Numbered from the stretch's first letter, positions 24,545 through 35,448 are shown. The stretch is DNA of 64,000 nt from Planococcus halocryophilus (GCF_022489025.1 NZ_JAKVTG010000001.1:530552-594551); one strand, 5' to 3'. Made by a program: numbers and translations. The notes: generated by a model not told the origin, from the sequence alone.

Positions 24545-24928
24545 TTAAAGGGTCTCCATCACAGCGAAATAATTCCCTTCATCGTCGGCGAAGTTAAAGC
24601 TTCTTCCGGTACCTATATTTACCAATTCACCTGTTTCGATATTTTTTCCTTTAAATTCTGCATACAACTCTTCAATATTATCCGAGTAAAACATCAAAGA
24701 AGGGGTACCGAGATTTAGGTCTGGTGACATTTTTGAAATAACTTCTTTGTCATGCAAAATGAGCGTCGTTGCGGCATTTTCAGTAGGGGCAATTTCAATC
24801 CATCTAATCCCCATTTCTTCAGAACCGCCGTTAGCAATCACTTTAAATCCAACCTTGTTTTTCCAAAATGCCTCTGCTTTGTTTTGGTCATGCACATACA
24901 ACATCACTTGCCCTAACTTGTTGATCAA
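24545..24928 (-). CDS. VOC (glyoxalase-fold) family protein
   Basis: 127 residues if translation starts at TTG 24928, which has AGGAGTG 7 bases upstream; longer frames upstream lack a site. VOC fold: LGQVMLYVHDQNKAEAFWK at the N-terminus, LILHDKEVIS in the middle and FADDEGNYFAVME at the end with the usual Glu ligand. The sequence resembles Bacillus YwbC/YraH-type small VOC proteins. Substrate unknown. Monocistronic. Confidence 0.82.
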   Translation of the reverse strand: MINKLGQVMLYVHDQNKAEAFWKNKVGFKVIANGGSEEMGIRWIEIAPTENAATTLILHDKEVISKMSPDLNLGTPSLMFYSDNIEELYAEFKGKNIETGELVNIGTGRSFNFADDEGNYFAVMETL

Positions 24929-25155
24929 CTGAATCACTCCTAAGCAATTATTTTTATCGTGAATTTTATTGTATACAGAATATTGAAATTTTAACAAAGG
25001 GAAATGTTAATTTAAATATTCCGTATAATAAAATTTGGTTTCTAAAAAAACTAACAAACTTTGTAGTTTTTCGAATAGTGTGATAACTTAAAGGCGTATT
25101 ATATTTATAAGTAGCATTATAAAAAATAATCGAATAAGTTTAAGGAGGAACCGAA

Positions 25156-25392
25156 ATGAGCCAACAATCATGGTTGCCAACTTTAAAAACGAATACCGCT
25201 GAAGAAGGTTATGAACTCGCCGTTAAACTCGCACGAAAAGCTGTAGGAATGACGCAACCCGATGAAAATATACGCAAAAAACTACGTCTAGACTATGCAA
25301 ATAATGCAGATAGTTTAACTTTAGCATCTCAAGTGGTGGCTATTCATTTTCAAACGGTTGCAGCTGCGAATAATTATTGGAACGATAAGTGA
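25156..25392 (+). CDS. Hypothetical protein (78 aa)
   Basis: 78-residue soluble, mostly helical protein behind a perfect AAGGAGG. It contains EEGYELAVKLARKAVGM and LASQVVAIHFQTVAAANNYW. No family was recognised. Strong translation signals and a dedicated terminator (25411) make it a confident gene. Confidence 0.7.
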   Translation: MSQQSWLPTLKTNTAEEGYELAVKLARKAVGMTQPDENIRKKLRLDYANNADSLTLASQVVAIHFQTVAAANNYWNDK

Positions 25393-25410
25393 ATATAAAA
25401 AATCCACATT

Positions 25411-25448
25411 CCGAAACCTTAAGATACAATCCTGGGTTTCGGTTTTTT
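25411..25448 (+). terminator. Terminator after 25156-25392
   Basis: CCGAAACC pairs with GGTTTCGG across a 16-base loop, followed by TTTTTT. Confidence 0.8.
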
Positions 25449-25577
25449 GCGGCATGTGAGATTAATACAGCCACAATTAGGGTATAAATAAGTTTTGTAG
25501 AAAATTTTTTTCTTAAAGCACTTTTCAAGTAGGCTTGAATTAATGAAACTTTGATAAAGCAGAAAGGGGGATATAGA

Positions 25578-26516
25578 GTGTTCCATATTTATAAATCTTC
25601 ATCTAACGGAAACTTAGATACCATAGAGAACTTTGACAAGAATTGCTGGGTCAATATAACGGCGCCGTCACAAGAAGAGCTTGAAGAAGTTTCTCAGCAT
25701 TTTAATATTCCTATGGATTTTTTAGAGGATCCATTAGATTTAGAAGAAACCGCACGTATTGAATATGATGAGGAAACGAATAGTACGCTGCTTATTAATG
25801 ATTTTCCGATACCAGATACAACTAACGACCGATTTAATTCGTATATTACGATTCCAATCGGCATTATTATCGGAAGCGACTACATAGTCACGATATGTCA
25901 TCAACCAAGTAGCTTTTTAACAGGGCTCATTAAGAAAAATGTAAACACATTAATGAGAAGTCGTTTTGCTTTAGAGGTTTTATTGTCTATTTCAACCTTA
26001 TATTTAGATAATTTGAAAACACTCAACAAACAGCGTCTCAAAATTGAAAGCAATTTGCGCGAGTCGTTTACGAACAAGCAGTTGTATGACTTGATGGAAA
26101 TCGAAAAAAGCTTAGTTTATTTTCTCACTTCGCTAAAGTCGAATGGGGATGTCGTTACGAAACTGTTTCGTGTTCATTCCCTCAAACTGTATGAGGATGA
26201 TAAAGATCTTCTTGAAGACGTGAAAATTGAAAACAATCAAGGAATCGAAACGACCGAATTGTATACAAGAATATTGGATAGTATCACGAGTTCTTATTCT
26301 TCGCTGATTTCGAATGAGTTAAATAATACGATGAAAACTCTTACTTTGTTTACTGTATTTTTAACTCTTCCTACACTCGTATTTAGCTTTTTCGGAATGA
26401 ATGTAGCTTTACCGATAACCGATGACAATCCGTCTTCTTGGATGAGTACACTTGGGATCTCGTTAGTTTTTGTTGCAATGATTGGTTGGGCATTATGGAA
26501 AAGAAGAATTTTTTAG
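25578..26516 (+). CDS. CorA-family magnesium/divalent cation transporter
   Basis: 312 residues from GTG 25578, with AAAGGGGG 8-9 bases upstream. CorA fold: a large soluble N-terminal domain, a long central helix and two C-terminal membrane helices separated by the signature GMN (near residue 273, FFGMNVALP). It ends with a basic WKRRIF tail. Pentameric channels of this family import Mg2+ and sometimes Co2+ or Ni2+. The rather divergent soluble domain matches the YfjQ-like group of Bacillales. Monocistronic. Confidence 0.9.
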   Translation: MFHIYKSSSNGNLDTIENFDKNCWVNITAPSQEELEEVSQHFNIPMDFLEDPLDLEETARIEYDEETNSTLLINDFPIPDTTNDRFNSYITIPIGIIIGSDYIVTICHQPSSFLTGLIKKNVNTLMRSRFALEVLLSISTLYLDNLKTLNKQRLKIESNLRESFTNKQLYDLMEIEKSLVYFLTSLKSNGDVVTKLFRVHSLKLYEDDKDLLEDVKIENNQGIETTELYTRILDSITSSYSSLISNELNNTMKTLTLFTVFLTLPTLVFSFFGMNVALPITDDNPSSWMSTLGISLVFVAMIGWALWKRRIF

Positions 26517-26533
26517 AAATGTACATAATCGAA

Positions 26534-26567
26534 AACAGTCGACCCCTAATGGGATCGACTGTTTTTT
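26534..26567 (+). terminator. Terminator between corA and bioY
   Basis: ACAGTCGA (26535-26542) pairs with TCGACTGT, followed by TTTTTT; the A-rich left flank could also serve the convergent bioY transcript. Confidence 0.8.
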
Positions 26568-26581
26568 GCTTGATAAAATTT

Positions 26582-27133
26582 TTAAACATAAAGTAGCTTT
26601 GCAGATTCCAAACGATTTCTAACTAAAATACCAATCCATGCTGCAAGTGCGGCTTTAATAAGACCCACTAAAATAAACGGGAAAAATCCTCCCATAAATG
26701 CGCCGGTCCATGAAAGGTTAGCGAACATCATTAACCAAATCGTCCCGACTGTTAAGGTAATAAACATGCCAATTACATTTGCAATCAGAGCGTTCATAAA
26801 CGTATAACTAGTTTTCTCAAGGTAATAGCCAATAATAAAAGCGGCTGGTAGAAATCCGATTAAATAGCCGCCAGTTGGTCCAAATAAGCTACCTAATCCA
26901 CCTGACATTTGTGCAAAAACCGGAATACCGACTGCACCTAGTCCCAAATAAATCAAAACAGACAGCGTTCCATATTTAGCACCTAAAATTGTTGCAGCCA
27001 AGCCAATGGCAAGAGTTTGTCCTGTAATAGGAACAAGTGGGAGCGGGATAGTGATTTGTGCGAAAATGCCGATGATGGCTGCGAACAATGCTGTCACAAT
27101 CATCATTCTCAGTTTTACATTTGCTGTCGTCAT
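26582..27133 (-). CDS. bioY: Biotin transporter BioY
   Basis: 183-residue S-component of the ECF-type biotin transporter, with six membrane segments. Typical BioY stretches are present: IPLPLVPITGQTLAIGL at about 28-44 and GGLGSLFGPTGGYLIGF near 76-92, the biotin-binding region. It imports biotin alone or with shared ECF energising subunits, which are not in this window. AGGGG precedes ATG 27133. A BirA-type operator lies immediately upstream. Confidence 0.95.
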   Translation of the reverse strand: MTTANVKLRMMIVTALFAAIIGIFAQITIPLPLVPITGQTLAIGLAATILGAKYGTLSVLIYLGLGAVGIPVFAQMSGGLGSLFGPTGGYLIGFLPAAFIIGYYLEKTSYTFMNALIANVIGMFITLTVGTIWLMMFANLSWTGAFMGGFFPFILVGLIKAALAAWIGILVRNRLESAKLLYV

Positions 27134-27151
27134 AATACACCCCTTCGATTG

Positions 27152-27180
27152 AGTTAACCTATTAATGAAATAAGTTAACT
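27152..27180 (-). promoter_or_regulatory. BirA-type operator of bioY
   Basis: AGTTAAC (27152-27158) and GTTAACT (27174-27180), inverted and 15 bases apart, 19 bases upstream of bioY. This spacing and the GTTAAC half-site match the biotin repressor BirA sites of Firmicutes, so bioY should be repressed when biotin is ample. Confidence 0.7.
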
Positions 27181-27252
27181 AAAATAGTAGCATAGACAAA
27201 TAATGACTGTCAATAAACTGTAAAATAAGAGAACTACTAAGACATTCAATAC

Positions 27253-27285
27253 AAAACCCCAGTGAAATAGATTCACTGGGGTTTT
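27253..27285 (-). terminator. Terminator of the protease gene
   Basis: AAAACCCCAGTGAA / TTCACTGGGGTTTT across ATAGA; the A- and T-rich ends allow termination from either side. Confidence 0.9.
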
Positions 27286-27329
27286 GAGGTACAGCAATAG
27301 AGAAATATAAATCTCTAATTAGTTAATAA

Positions 27330-29036
<1,707 letters not shown>

Positions 29037-29294
29037 TCATCATAACTTTTTAATTTTTCTGAATATATAGGGTGGATTATGTATTTTTCGGGTACCGAAA
29101 GAGTGATTATTTAACCTCTGTAAATTAATGGATAATTGCGAATGTAAAATTTATAGGTAAATGTATTTTAGAAATTTTGAAATCCGTATATTTTTGATGG
29201 TTATTAGTAAAATCTTCAATATATACAGAATAATTAAAAAACTTTAGGCTGTTTTTACTTTATAAAAAAGTCATGACAACAAATGAAATGCCGG

Positions 29295-29315
29295 GTGGGA
29301 ATTAATGTTAATATT
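29295..29315 (+). promoter_or_regulatory. 21-base motif shared with 11494-11514
   Basis: GTGGGA followed by ATTAATGTTAATATT, differing at one base from the copy at 11494. It lies 63 bases upstream of the phosphotransferase gene. The remainder of 29022-29377 shows only AT-rich sequence. Confidence 0.4.
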
Positions 29316-29377
29316 GAATTAGTAGAATATTTGATTTATAGATAGATCATACATATGAGAAACAAGGGGAGAACACC

Positions 29378-30241
29378 GTGATAAAAAAAGTTCTAGAGAA
29401 ATTTGCAGTGCAACCAGTCACTATGAATAAAGTAGAAGATTCTTTTAGTTCAACCGTATTCAAATGCGCGTTACACACAGGTGAAGTTGTTTATGTAAAA
29501 ATTCCGTATACAAAATTGAAGTATCAACGAGAATTGGATGCTTACAAAATGTTGGCAGGTAAAGTACCGATACCCCAAATGCTAGGTTACTGGTCTGGTG
29601 ATAGAGAATGTCCAGGTGCTTTTTTACTGTCTGAGTTAAAAGGAATGACTTTAACCACAGACGTTTCGCCGGAAGTGGCGTTTCAAGTAGGGAGTTTGCA
29701 CGCCCAAATGCATGAAGTATGTCCACCGGATGACCAAGAGACAATAAGTATTGAAAATGAGTTTCCCAATTGGCTCAACTTTATCCAATCTAAGTTTCTT
29801 GATTTTGCAGTAGACGTAAAAGAAATTGTGGACGACGACTTATATGCGAAAAGTATGGAGAAGTTCACTGAGTTAAAACAACAGTTACCTACTCCAGCCG
29901 GTCCTAGCTTTGTCCACATGGATTTTCGTCCAGGCAATATCATTGTGGATGGTGAAAAGATTTCAGGGATAATTGACTTTGAAAGTGTTCGATTTGGATC
30001 AATAAATATTGATTTCACAAAATTGTATCGAGATTTTCTAAGCTTTGATGCTGATTTATATCATGCGTATCAAGCCGGTTATCGCAACATTAAACCATTG
30101 TTGGATTTGGAAAAGGTCCTGCCATTTTATCAATTTTTAGATGCCTTTAATAGCATCGGCTGGTGTAAGCGTCGAGGCGTTGAAAAAAACGCTGCTTTTT
30201 TAAATGAGAATTTAGCTATCTTGAAGAGAATTGTTAATTGA
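29378..30241 (+). CDS. Aminoglycoside-phosphotransferase-fold protein
   Basis: 287-residue APH-family kinase-like protein. The catalytic loop reads FVHMDFRPGNIIVDG (about 181-195, HxD...N) and the metal-binding motif IDFESVRFG is near 203-211. An N-lobe Lys in VVYVKIPYTK is consistent with ATP binding. GTG 29378 follows AAGGGGAG. The family phosphorylates aminoglycosides, macrolides, homoserine, choline or fructosamine; nothing here selects one. It opens a run of same-strand modifying-enzyme genes. Confidence 0.85.
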   Translation: MIKKVLEKFAVQPVTMNKVEDSFSSTVFKCALHTGEVVYVKIPYTKLKYQRELDAYKMLAGKVPIPQMLGYWSGDRECPGAFLLSELKGMTLTTDVSPEVAFQVGSLHAQMHEVCPPDDQETISIENEFPNWLNFIQSKFLDFAVDVKEIVDDDLYAKSMEKFTELKQQLPTPAGPSFVHMDFRPGNIIVDGEKISGIIDFESVRFGSINIDFTKLYRDFLSFDADLYHAYQAGYRNIKPLLDLEKVLPFYQFLDAFNSIGWCKRRGVEKNAAFLNENLAILKRIVN

Positions 30242-30291
30242 TGAAATTTATTGAATTGGATAGTACAAACAATATAAAGGTGGTCTAAGCA

Positions 30292-31011
30292 GTGGAAGAT
30301 GATAAAAAGCTTGATCCATTCGACGCAGCGCAACTATTTATCAATAAGCATTTTCCTCAGTGCCAAGGAGCATTGTTAGCGGGGAGTGTGGTTCGAGGCG
30401 AAAGTACTGAAACATCCGATTTAGATCTTGTAGTATTTGAGAAAAAACTCTCTTCTTCCTATCGTGAGTCATTTTTTGAGTACGGGTGGCGGATTGAAGT
30501 TTTTGTTCATAACCAATCATCATATAAATCTTATTTTTTGAGTGATTATGAAAGAGCTAGGCCATCGATGCCGCAAATGGTAGTTGAAGGTGTAATTTTA
30601 AAAGACGATGGAATGATTTCAGCGATAAAAGAAGAAGCAAGAAAACTGCTAGAAAAAGGACCAAAAGAATGGCCAGCCGAAACGATTGCGCAAAAACGAT
30701 ACTTTGTAACAGATTCTCTTGATGACTTTATCGGATGTCGTGACCGGACAGAAGGGATCTTTATTGCGGCTACTTTGGCCGAGCTTGTAAGTGAGTTTGT
30801 GTTAAGAACAAACTCACGATGGATCGGCAATTCAAAATGGATTGTCCGTTCATTAAAAGCTTATGATGTTGAATTTGCCCATGACTTTGTTATCGCTTTT
30901 GATGAATATTATAAAACTAATGAGAAATTAAAAGTTGTTCAACTTGTGGATAGGGTACTAGAACCATACGGTGGGCGTTTGTTTGAAGGTTTTTCAAGTG
31001 GTAAAGAATAA
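30292..31011 (+). CDS. Nucleotidyltransferase-domain protein
   Basis: 239-residue protein with the polymerase-beta-type nucleotidyltransferase motif at about 27-48: LLAGSVVRGESTETSDLDLVV, giving the GS and DxD metal ligands, and a third Asp/Glu in IEVFVHN. The C-terminal part is helical, as in aminoglycoside adenylyltransferase-like proteins. GTG 30292 has AAAGGTGG upstream. It is 50 bases from the preceding phosphotransferase and 19 from the next one, so all three are likely one operon. Substrate unknown. Confidence 0.82.
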   Translation: MEDDKKLDPFDAAQLFINKHFPQCQGALLAGSVVRGESTETSDLDLVVFEKKLSSSYRESFFEYGWRIEVFVHNQSSYKSYFLSDYERARPSMPQMVVEGVILKDDGMISAIKEEARKLLEKGPKEWPAETIAQKRYFVTDSLDDFIGCRDRTEGIFIAATLAELVSEFVLRTNSRWIGNSKWIVRSLKAYDVEFAHDFVIAFDEYYKTNEKLKVVQLVDRVLEPYGGRLFEGFSSGKE

Positions 31012-31030
31012 CTAAGTAGAAAGAGGGAGC

Positions 31031-32104
31031 ATGGTGAAGGAAATGAGATTGGAAGCAGCGCTAGAGCATGCAGGTCTTGTGTTAGGGAGATTTCTTGGTG
31101 AAGGCGCATGGCATTACGCTTGGCAAGTAAATCGTGGCGCACAACAATTAGTTTTAAGAATACCGAAGACGATAGCGTACGGAAAGCAAGTTGCATTTGA
31201 TGAAGTTGCATTAAAAGCAGAGTATGCTGGAACTAAACTTTACTATCAGACTGTAAACAAAGCACAAGAAGGAGCGGCACCGTTATTCTTTGACTACTAT
31301 GTCACCCCTGAATTGACTTATACGATAGAAAATTATGCTGGTAGTCAAATTGATTTGCACACGATAACGCTAGATAAAGCTTATAAAATAGGTTTGCAAA
31401 CAGGTGCAATTCACAAGGCGACGGAAGAGATTCCTCATGGGTTGACTGGGTTTGGTTATTTAGCTTGGTCTGAAGAAAAAGGGTTGCATGGTTCTTTTAA
31501 CGGTGATATTAGGGAATTCATATATGAAGAAAGCGAAGAGCATCTATCGGATTATCAAGCTCTTTGCGTAGCGTTTCCAGACTATGATGACATCATAGTA
31601 AAAAAAGCACTTCAATTAGCTGCAAACTTGAGGAAGAAGGCATTCACCAAACCACTCTTAGGAAATCAAGATGTATCGCCGGAAAATATTTTATGCAATG
31701 GTGAAAATGTATGTCTAATTGATCCTTATCCAAGCATTTATTATGCCAGAGGAATGGCAGGGAATTTTATGAACTTATATGAAACGTACTTTGTCACGTT
31801 AGCCGATACAGAAAGGTATAAAAAACATCATTTTCAAGATTGCATAGAAAATTTAAGAATGATCGCTAAAGGATTTATAGAAGGATACAGTGCAGGAAAC
31901 CAGCAAATAGTCGGTGAAGTTAGAGGAGAGCAGTTGCTTCAATTGCTCGAAACGGCACATAGTCATTTTCGCTTGCTGTCAGAAGACATAGCGAGTGAAA
32001 CTGAAATTCGGTATGGCAATAAGGAACAAATTAAAAAAAGACTTGTGACACTAAGTAAAGAATTAAAAGAATTAGCAACTTCTCAAATCAAGATGCTCGT
32101 TTAA
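31031..32104 (+). CDS. Kinase-like (APH-fold) protein
   Basis: 357-residue protein kinase-like fold protein. The nucleotide loop FLGEGAWHYAW is near 20-30 and LVLRIPKT supplies a Lys near 44. The catalytic loop is GNQDVSPENIL near 214-224, where Asn replaces the first His of HxD, and the metal motif is LIDPYPS near 232. AAGAGGGAG precedes ATG 31031 at short spacing; an ATG at 31043 is possible. It follows the nucleotidyltransferase by 19 bases. Predicted small-molecule phosphotransferase with unknown target. Confidence 0.72.
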   Translation: MVKEMRLEAALEHAGLVLGRFLGEGAWHYAWQVNRGAQQLVLRIPKTIAYGKQVAFDEVALKAEYAGTKLYYQTVNKAQEGAAPLFFDYYVTPELTYTIENYAGSQIDLHTITLDKAYKIGLQTGAIHKATEEIPHGLTGFGYLAWSEEKGLHGSFNGDIREFIYEESEEHLSDYQALCVAFPDYDDIIVKKALQLAANLRKKAFTKPLLGNQDVSPENILCNGENVCLIDPYPSIYYARGMAGNFMNLYETYFVTLADTERYKKHHFQDCIENLRMIAKGFIEGYSAGNQQIVGEVRGEQLLQLLETAHSHFRLLSEDIASETEIRYGNKEQIKKRLVTLSKELKELATSQIKMLV

Positions 32105-32161
32105 AATCACATGTTTATTTGAGAAATAATAACTATGTGAAAACCAAAAGTGGGTGGAAAC

Positions 32162-32629
32162 ATGAAGGGTAATCTATTAGAAACAATGCACATTCAACCA
32201 ATTACAAAGGTATACGAAACAGAAGCTAAAGAATTAGTATTAAAAGGATTAGAAGAGCATTTTGGTTTTATTGATGATACCTGCAACCCGGACTTGGAAA
32301 GTATCATGGACAGCTATAGTCAGGAAAAAACTATTTTTTTAATTGGTATTTGTGAAAGTAAAGTAGTTTGTACAGGTGCGATTTCTTGTGAATCACTAGA
32401 GGTTGGAAGAGTAGAACGCATGTCTGTGATCAAAAACTATCGAAGAGCAGGATTAGCAAAAAGAATGATTGCATCTCTGGAGATATGGGCAAAAGAGCAA
32501 GGGTATCGGCAACTTGTATTGGAAACTAATAACGACTGGTATAGCGCAATCAATTTTTATAAAGACAGACAATACCAACGCTATTTAAATGATGGAATGT
32601 GTAGCCACTTTAAAAAGAGTTTATCGTAA
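32162..32629 (+). CDS. GNAT acetyltransferase
   Basis: 155 residues from ATG 32162, placed behind GGGTGG; an ATG at 32150 is too close to that site. GNAT motif A reads VERMSVIKNYRRAGLAKRM near 84-102 (the CoA loop RRAGLA) and motif B AINFYKDRQYQRY near the C-terminus. The acceptor substrate is unknown. It lies 57 bases after the kinase-like gene and 33 before the P-loop kinase, all on the same strand. Confidence 0.85.
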   Translation: MKGNLLETMHIQPITKVYETEAKELVLKGLEEHFGFIDDTCNPDLESIMDSYSQEKTIFLIGICESKVVCTGAISCESLEVGRVERMSVIKNYRRAGLAKRMIASLEIWAKEQGYRQLVLETNNDWYSAINFYKDRQYQRYLNDGMCSHFKKSLS

Positions 32630-32662
32630 TCGTTCAATTTAAGAATTTTTCGGGATGGAGTT

Positions 32663-33229
32663 ATGGTTATGAGAAGATTTGTTATCATGACAGTCGGTAA
32701 AACACATAGTGGAAAAACCACATTCGCTAAAGCATTAGAAAAAAGAATGCCTAATTCAGTAGCGATTGATCAAGATGTTCAAGCTGAAATATTATCAATA
32801 TTCTACCCGAATTTAATTCCTAAAGAAGGTACAAATACGATTAAATATGCACTGACTCAAACGATTGTCGACTACACAGTAGAGCAAACAAATTGTCATA
32901 TTATATTGAGTAACTCTAATCGTAGTTATAAAGCCCGCGAAAAGCTTCTCAACTATTTTAAAGAAAATAACTTTATTTGTATTCTAGTTAATTTTGAAGT
33001 TCGTGATCGTATTTTAGAAGAAAGAATAAAAGAAAGTCACCGCGATAAAACCATCCTTAGAACAATGTCTTCTTTTGAAGAAGTTCTGATACAGCAACAA
33101 AAGGATGCTTTTTTAGAGAAAAAGAATGCTCCTACAGAAAAAGAGGCAGATCATTTATTTAGAATAAAGAGTAGTGGCGATTTTAATATAGTGATATTAA
33201 AAATTACGGAATTACTAATAAACAGTTGA
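32663..33229 (+). CDS. P-loop kinase-like ATPase
   Basis: 188-residue AAA_33-type P-loop protein. Walker A is TVGKTHSGKTTFAK (about 10-23), with ILSNSNRS near 80 in the Walker B region and a lid-type Arg-rich segment RDRILEERIKESHRD near 113. Similar proteins are annotated as AAA family ATPases or zeta-toxin-like small-molecule kinases. Start is ATG 32663 or 32669, with GGAG just upstream. Part of the same-strand cluster; substrate unknown. Confidence 0.8.
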   Translation: MVMRRFVIMTVGKTHSGKTTFAKALEKRMPNSVAIDQDVQAEILSIFYPNLIPKEGTNTIKYALTQTIVDYTVEQTNCHIILSNSNRSYKAREKLLNYFKENNFICILVNFEVRDRILEERIKESHRDKTILRTMSSFEEVLIQQQKDAFLEKKNAPTEKEADHLFRIKSSGDFNIVILKITELLINS

Positions 33230-33256
33230 TAGTGAACAGTTCAGGGAGGAATTGTA

Positions 33257-34388
33257 GTGGGATCTAGAGTTATGCATTTAATTATCGCAAACCAACTCTC
33301 CATGAAATTACCAATTGACAATAAAGGCATATTTCTTTTAGGTGGGAATTGCGCCAGATGCAACGTATTCGAGAGAACAAAAAACAGCATCGCATTTTTT
33401 GGAAGAAAGTTTAGAGGACGGAACTAGATTTGTGAATTACGAGCTTTTTGTTAAGAAGTACAGTTCTCATTTTCAAATCGACTACATACTCGGGTATTTA
33501 ACACATTTAATAGCTGATGATATATGGTTAAAGCAAATATACTTTAAGAACAATTTCAAAAAGCGTGTAGATGCGGATCCAAGCTTATTGGAAAGATGGC
33601 ATAATGATTTTAGGAAATTAAACGGTAAGTTAATTGAATGGTTTAATTATACGGGGTTAAAAAATGAGTTGGAATCTAGTAGAGTACCGGTAACTAACAT
33701 TCAAGAAATCAAATATGAAAATCTTCAAAAATTTAAAGAAGAAACGCTTTTAGACTTTTGTTATTCTGCTGAAGATTTAAATGAAGAGTTGGAAGTTTAT
33801 ACATTTGAACAAATTCTAGAATATATTGATTTGGCAGTTAATGCAGTTCTTGAGAACGATAAATTAATCAATTTAATCGAGAGGAGAAATTGTATGAGCG
33901 GCAAAGAAATACTTTCAGTATTCAGAAACGATCTTAGTAATTATTCTCCAGCGCAGCTAACACATATTCACGAGCAAGGCGTTTGGTCGATTGGGCAAAT
34001 GTATGACCATATTATTTTAGTAGCGCATGAGTATCTCGACAATGCAGAAGCTTGCACTAGGTTAACAGAAGAACAGCCTTTAGGAAAAACTCAAATGGGT
34101 GAACAGTTAATGAAAGATGGTGGATTTCCACCTGTCAAAATCAGACTTCCGGATGAAATGAATACCCCTCCTAACAATACAGATAGTAAAGAAGTGCTCG
34201 CTAATAGAATCGACAAAGTGATTGAAAGACTAGAACAGTGGGAAGTGGATATAGATTTAGTAAATCCAAATTACAAGATTGAACATGGGGGATTTGGCTG
34301 GTTAAATGCAAAGGAATGGATTGAACTAGTTGAAATGCATTCTCGACATCACCTGCGTCAACAAAAAGAGCTAGAGCGTTATATTTAA
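33257..34388 (+). pseudogene. Broken fusion: zinc-dependent phospholipase C-like domain plus DinB domain
   Basis: GTG 33257 behind GGGAGG opens MGSRVMHLIIANQLSM and runs to FLLGG; there one extra base in GGTGGGAATT (33341-33350) shifts the frame. The other frame continues exactly: IAPDATYSREQKTASHF. The N-terminal part resembles the zinc-dependent phospholipase C family (PF00882). In the same frame, without a stop, the sequence passes through a perfect GAGGAG (33881-33886) into ATG 33894, starting a 164-residue DinB/DUF1569 domain (MSGKEILSVFRNDL). Two genes thus appear joined in frame by loss of a stop, with the second gene's ribosome binding site still inside. The DinB part may still be made separately. 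Confidence 0.7.
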
Positions 34389-34428
34389 CGAAACCAATTT
34401 AAAAATCTTGTTATTTTCTCTGCATCTC

Positions 34429-34461
34429 AAAAAAGCCGCTAATTAAATTGGTGGCTTTTTT
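34429..34461 (+). terminator. Terminator
   Basis: AAAAAAGCC (34429-34437) pairs with GGCTTTTTT (34453-34461) with an AATTAAATT-type loop. It closes the modifying-enzyme transcript. Confidence 0.75.
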
Positions 34462-34499
34462 ATAGACTGTTATGAGTGAAAAGTTAAGGGGGGAAACAA

Positions 34500-34898
34500 T
34501 TGAGATTTTATGTGGCATCAAGTTTTAAAAACAAAGAACAAGTAAAGTATGTTAGTCATCAATTAACAATGAAGGGATATGTGCATTCGTACGACTGGAC
34601 TAAAAATGACCGTCCGACAACTTTAGAAGCATTAACAGAGATCGGAATTAAAGAAAAAGAGGCTGTGATGAATTCAGATGTTGTGATTGTTTTACTACCA
34701 GGAGGAAAAGGAAGTCACATAGAGTTAGGAATAGCGATTGCTGCTCAAAAGAAGATTTTTTTGTATTCTCCGGATAATGACATTGATGATTTAGCATTAA
34801 CAAGTACTTTTTATCAGTTGCCAGAAGTTCAAAAAGTAATCGGAACGCTAGACGACTTACTAGTAACCGTATGCTCAAAATACCAAATGAGTACTTAA
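34500..34898 (+). CDS. Nucleoside 2-deoxyribosyltransferase-like protein
   Basis: 132 residues from TTG 34500, with AAGGGGGG about 8 bases upstream. Rossmann-like fold with RFYVASSFKNKEQVKYV at the N-terminus, VVIVLLPGGKGSHIELGIA near 61-79 carrying the catalytic-type Glu, and KIFLYSPD. This matches nucleoside 2-deoxyribosyltransferase-like (YtoQ/NDT) proteins that cleave or exchange N-glycosidic bonds. Natural substrate unknown. Confidence 0.72.
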   Translation: MRFYVASSFKNKEQVKYVSHQLTMKGYVHSYDWTKNDRPTTLEALTEIGIKEKEAVMNSDVVIVLLPGGKGSHIELGIAIAAQKKIFLYSPDNDIDDLALTSTFYQLPEVQKVIGTLDDLLVTVCSKYQMST

Positions 34899-34929
34899 GA
34901 AAAAGCAATGATAGAGAGGGGAAATGGTC

Positions 34930-35313
34930 ATGAAGCACAATTTAGAAACGAATAAAAAGAATGCGAAGGAATTTTATGAAATGGCTTATTTGGGTAAGCC
35001 AGCTGAAGCTGTTCAAAAATATGTAGGGGAAGAATACATTCAGCACAATCCGGATGTCGAAAATGGCAAAGAAGGGTTTATAAAATATTTTGAGAAAATG
35101 CATAAAGAATTTCCCAACAAAAGTATTGATTTTGTTCGGGCGATTGCACAAGATGATTTAGTTTCTCTCCATACCCATCAAGTTTGGCCAGATGAAGAAG
35201 AGTATATAACTATGGACTTTTTCCGTTTCGATGAGCAGGGAAAAATTGTAGAGCATTGGGATGCCATTCAAAAAATTCCAGAAAGATCAAAATCGGGAAA
35301 TCCAATGTACTAA
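34930..35313 (+). CDS. SnoaL-like polyketide-cyclase-fold protein
   Basis: 127 residues from ATG 34930, preferred over ATG 34924 because GAGGGG is then 9 bases away. NTF2/SnoaL-like fold: EFYEMAYLGKPAEAVQKYV, EEYIQHNPDVENGKEG and FFRFDEQGKIVEHWDAIQ are typical of the predicted SnoaL-like aldol-condensation group. Members are usually small dimeric hydrolases or isomerases of unknown substrate. Terminator at 35401. Confidence 0.82.
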   Translation: MKHNLETNKKNAKEFYEMAYLGKPAEAVQKYVGEEYIQHNPDVENGKEGFIKYFEKMHKEFPNKSIDFVRAIAQDDLVSLHTHQVWPDEEEYITMDFFRFDEQGKIVEHWDAIQKIPERSKSGNPMY

Positions 35314-35400
35314 TTATTTTAAGCAAATCGTCAACAGGCAGAAGTTAAATTTATGTAGATTTATTGCTTGTTCAAAAAAAGTTATTCTAACTGAATTTAC

Positions 35401-35448
35401 AAAAGAGACATAGAAAAGGTGGAATTTCGCCTTCTCTATGTCTCTTTT
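35401..35448 (+). terminator. Terminator
   Basis: AAAAGAGACATAGA-AAAGG pairs with CCTTCTCTATGTCTCTTTT (one bulge). The following 35449-35779 is AT-rich with no visible gene. Confidence 0.85.
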
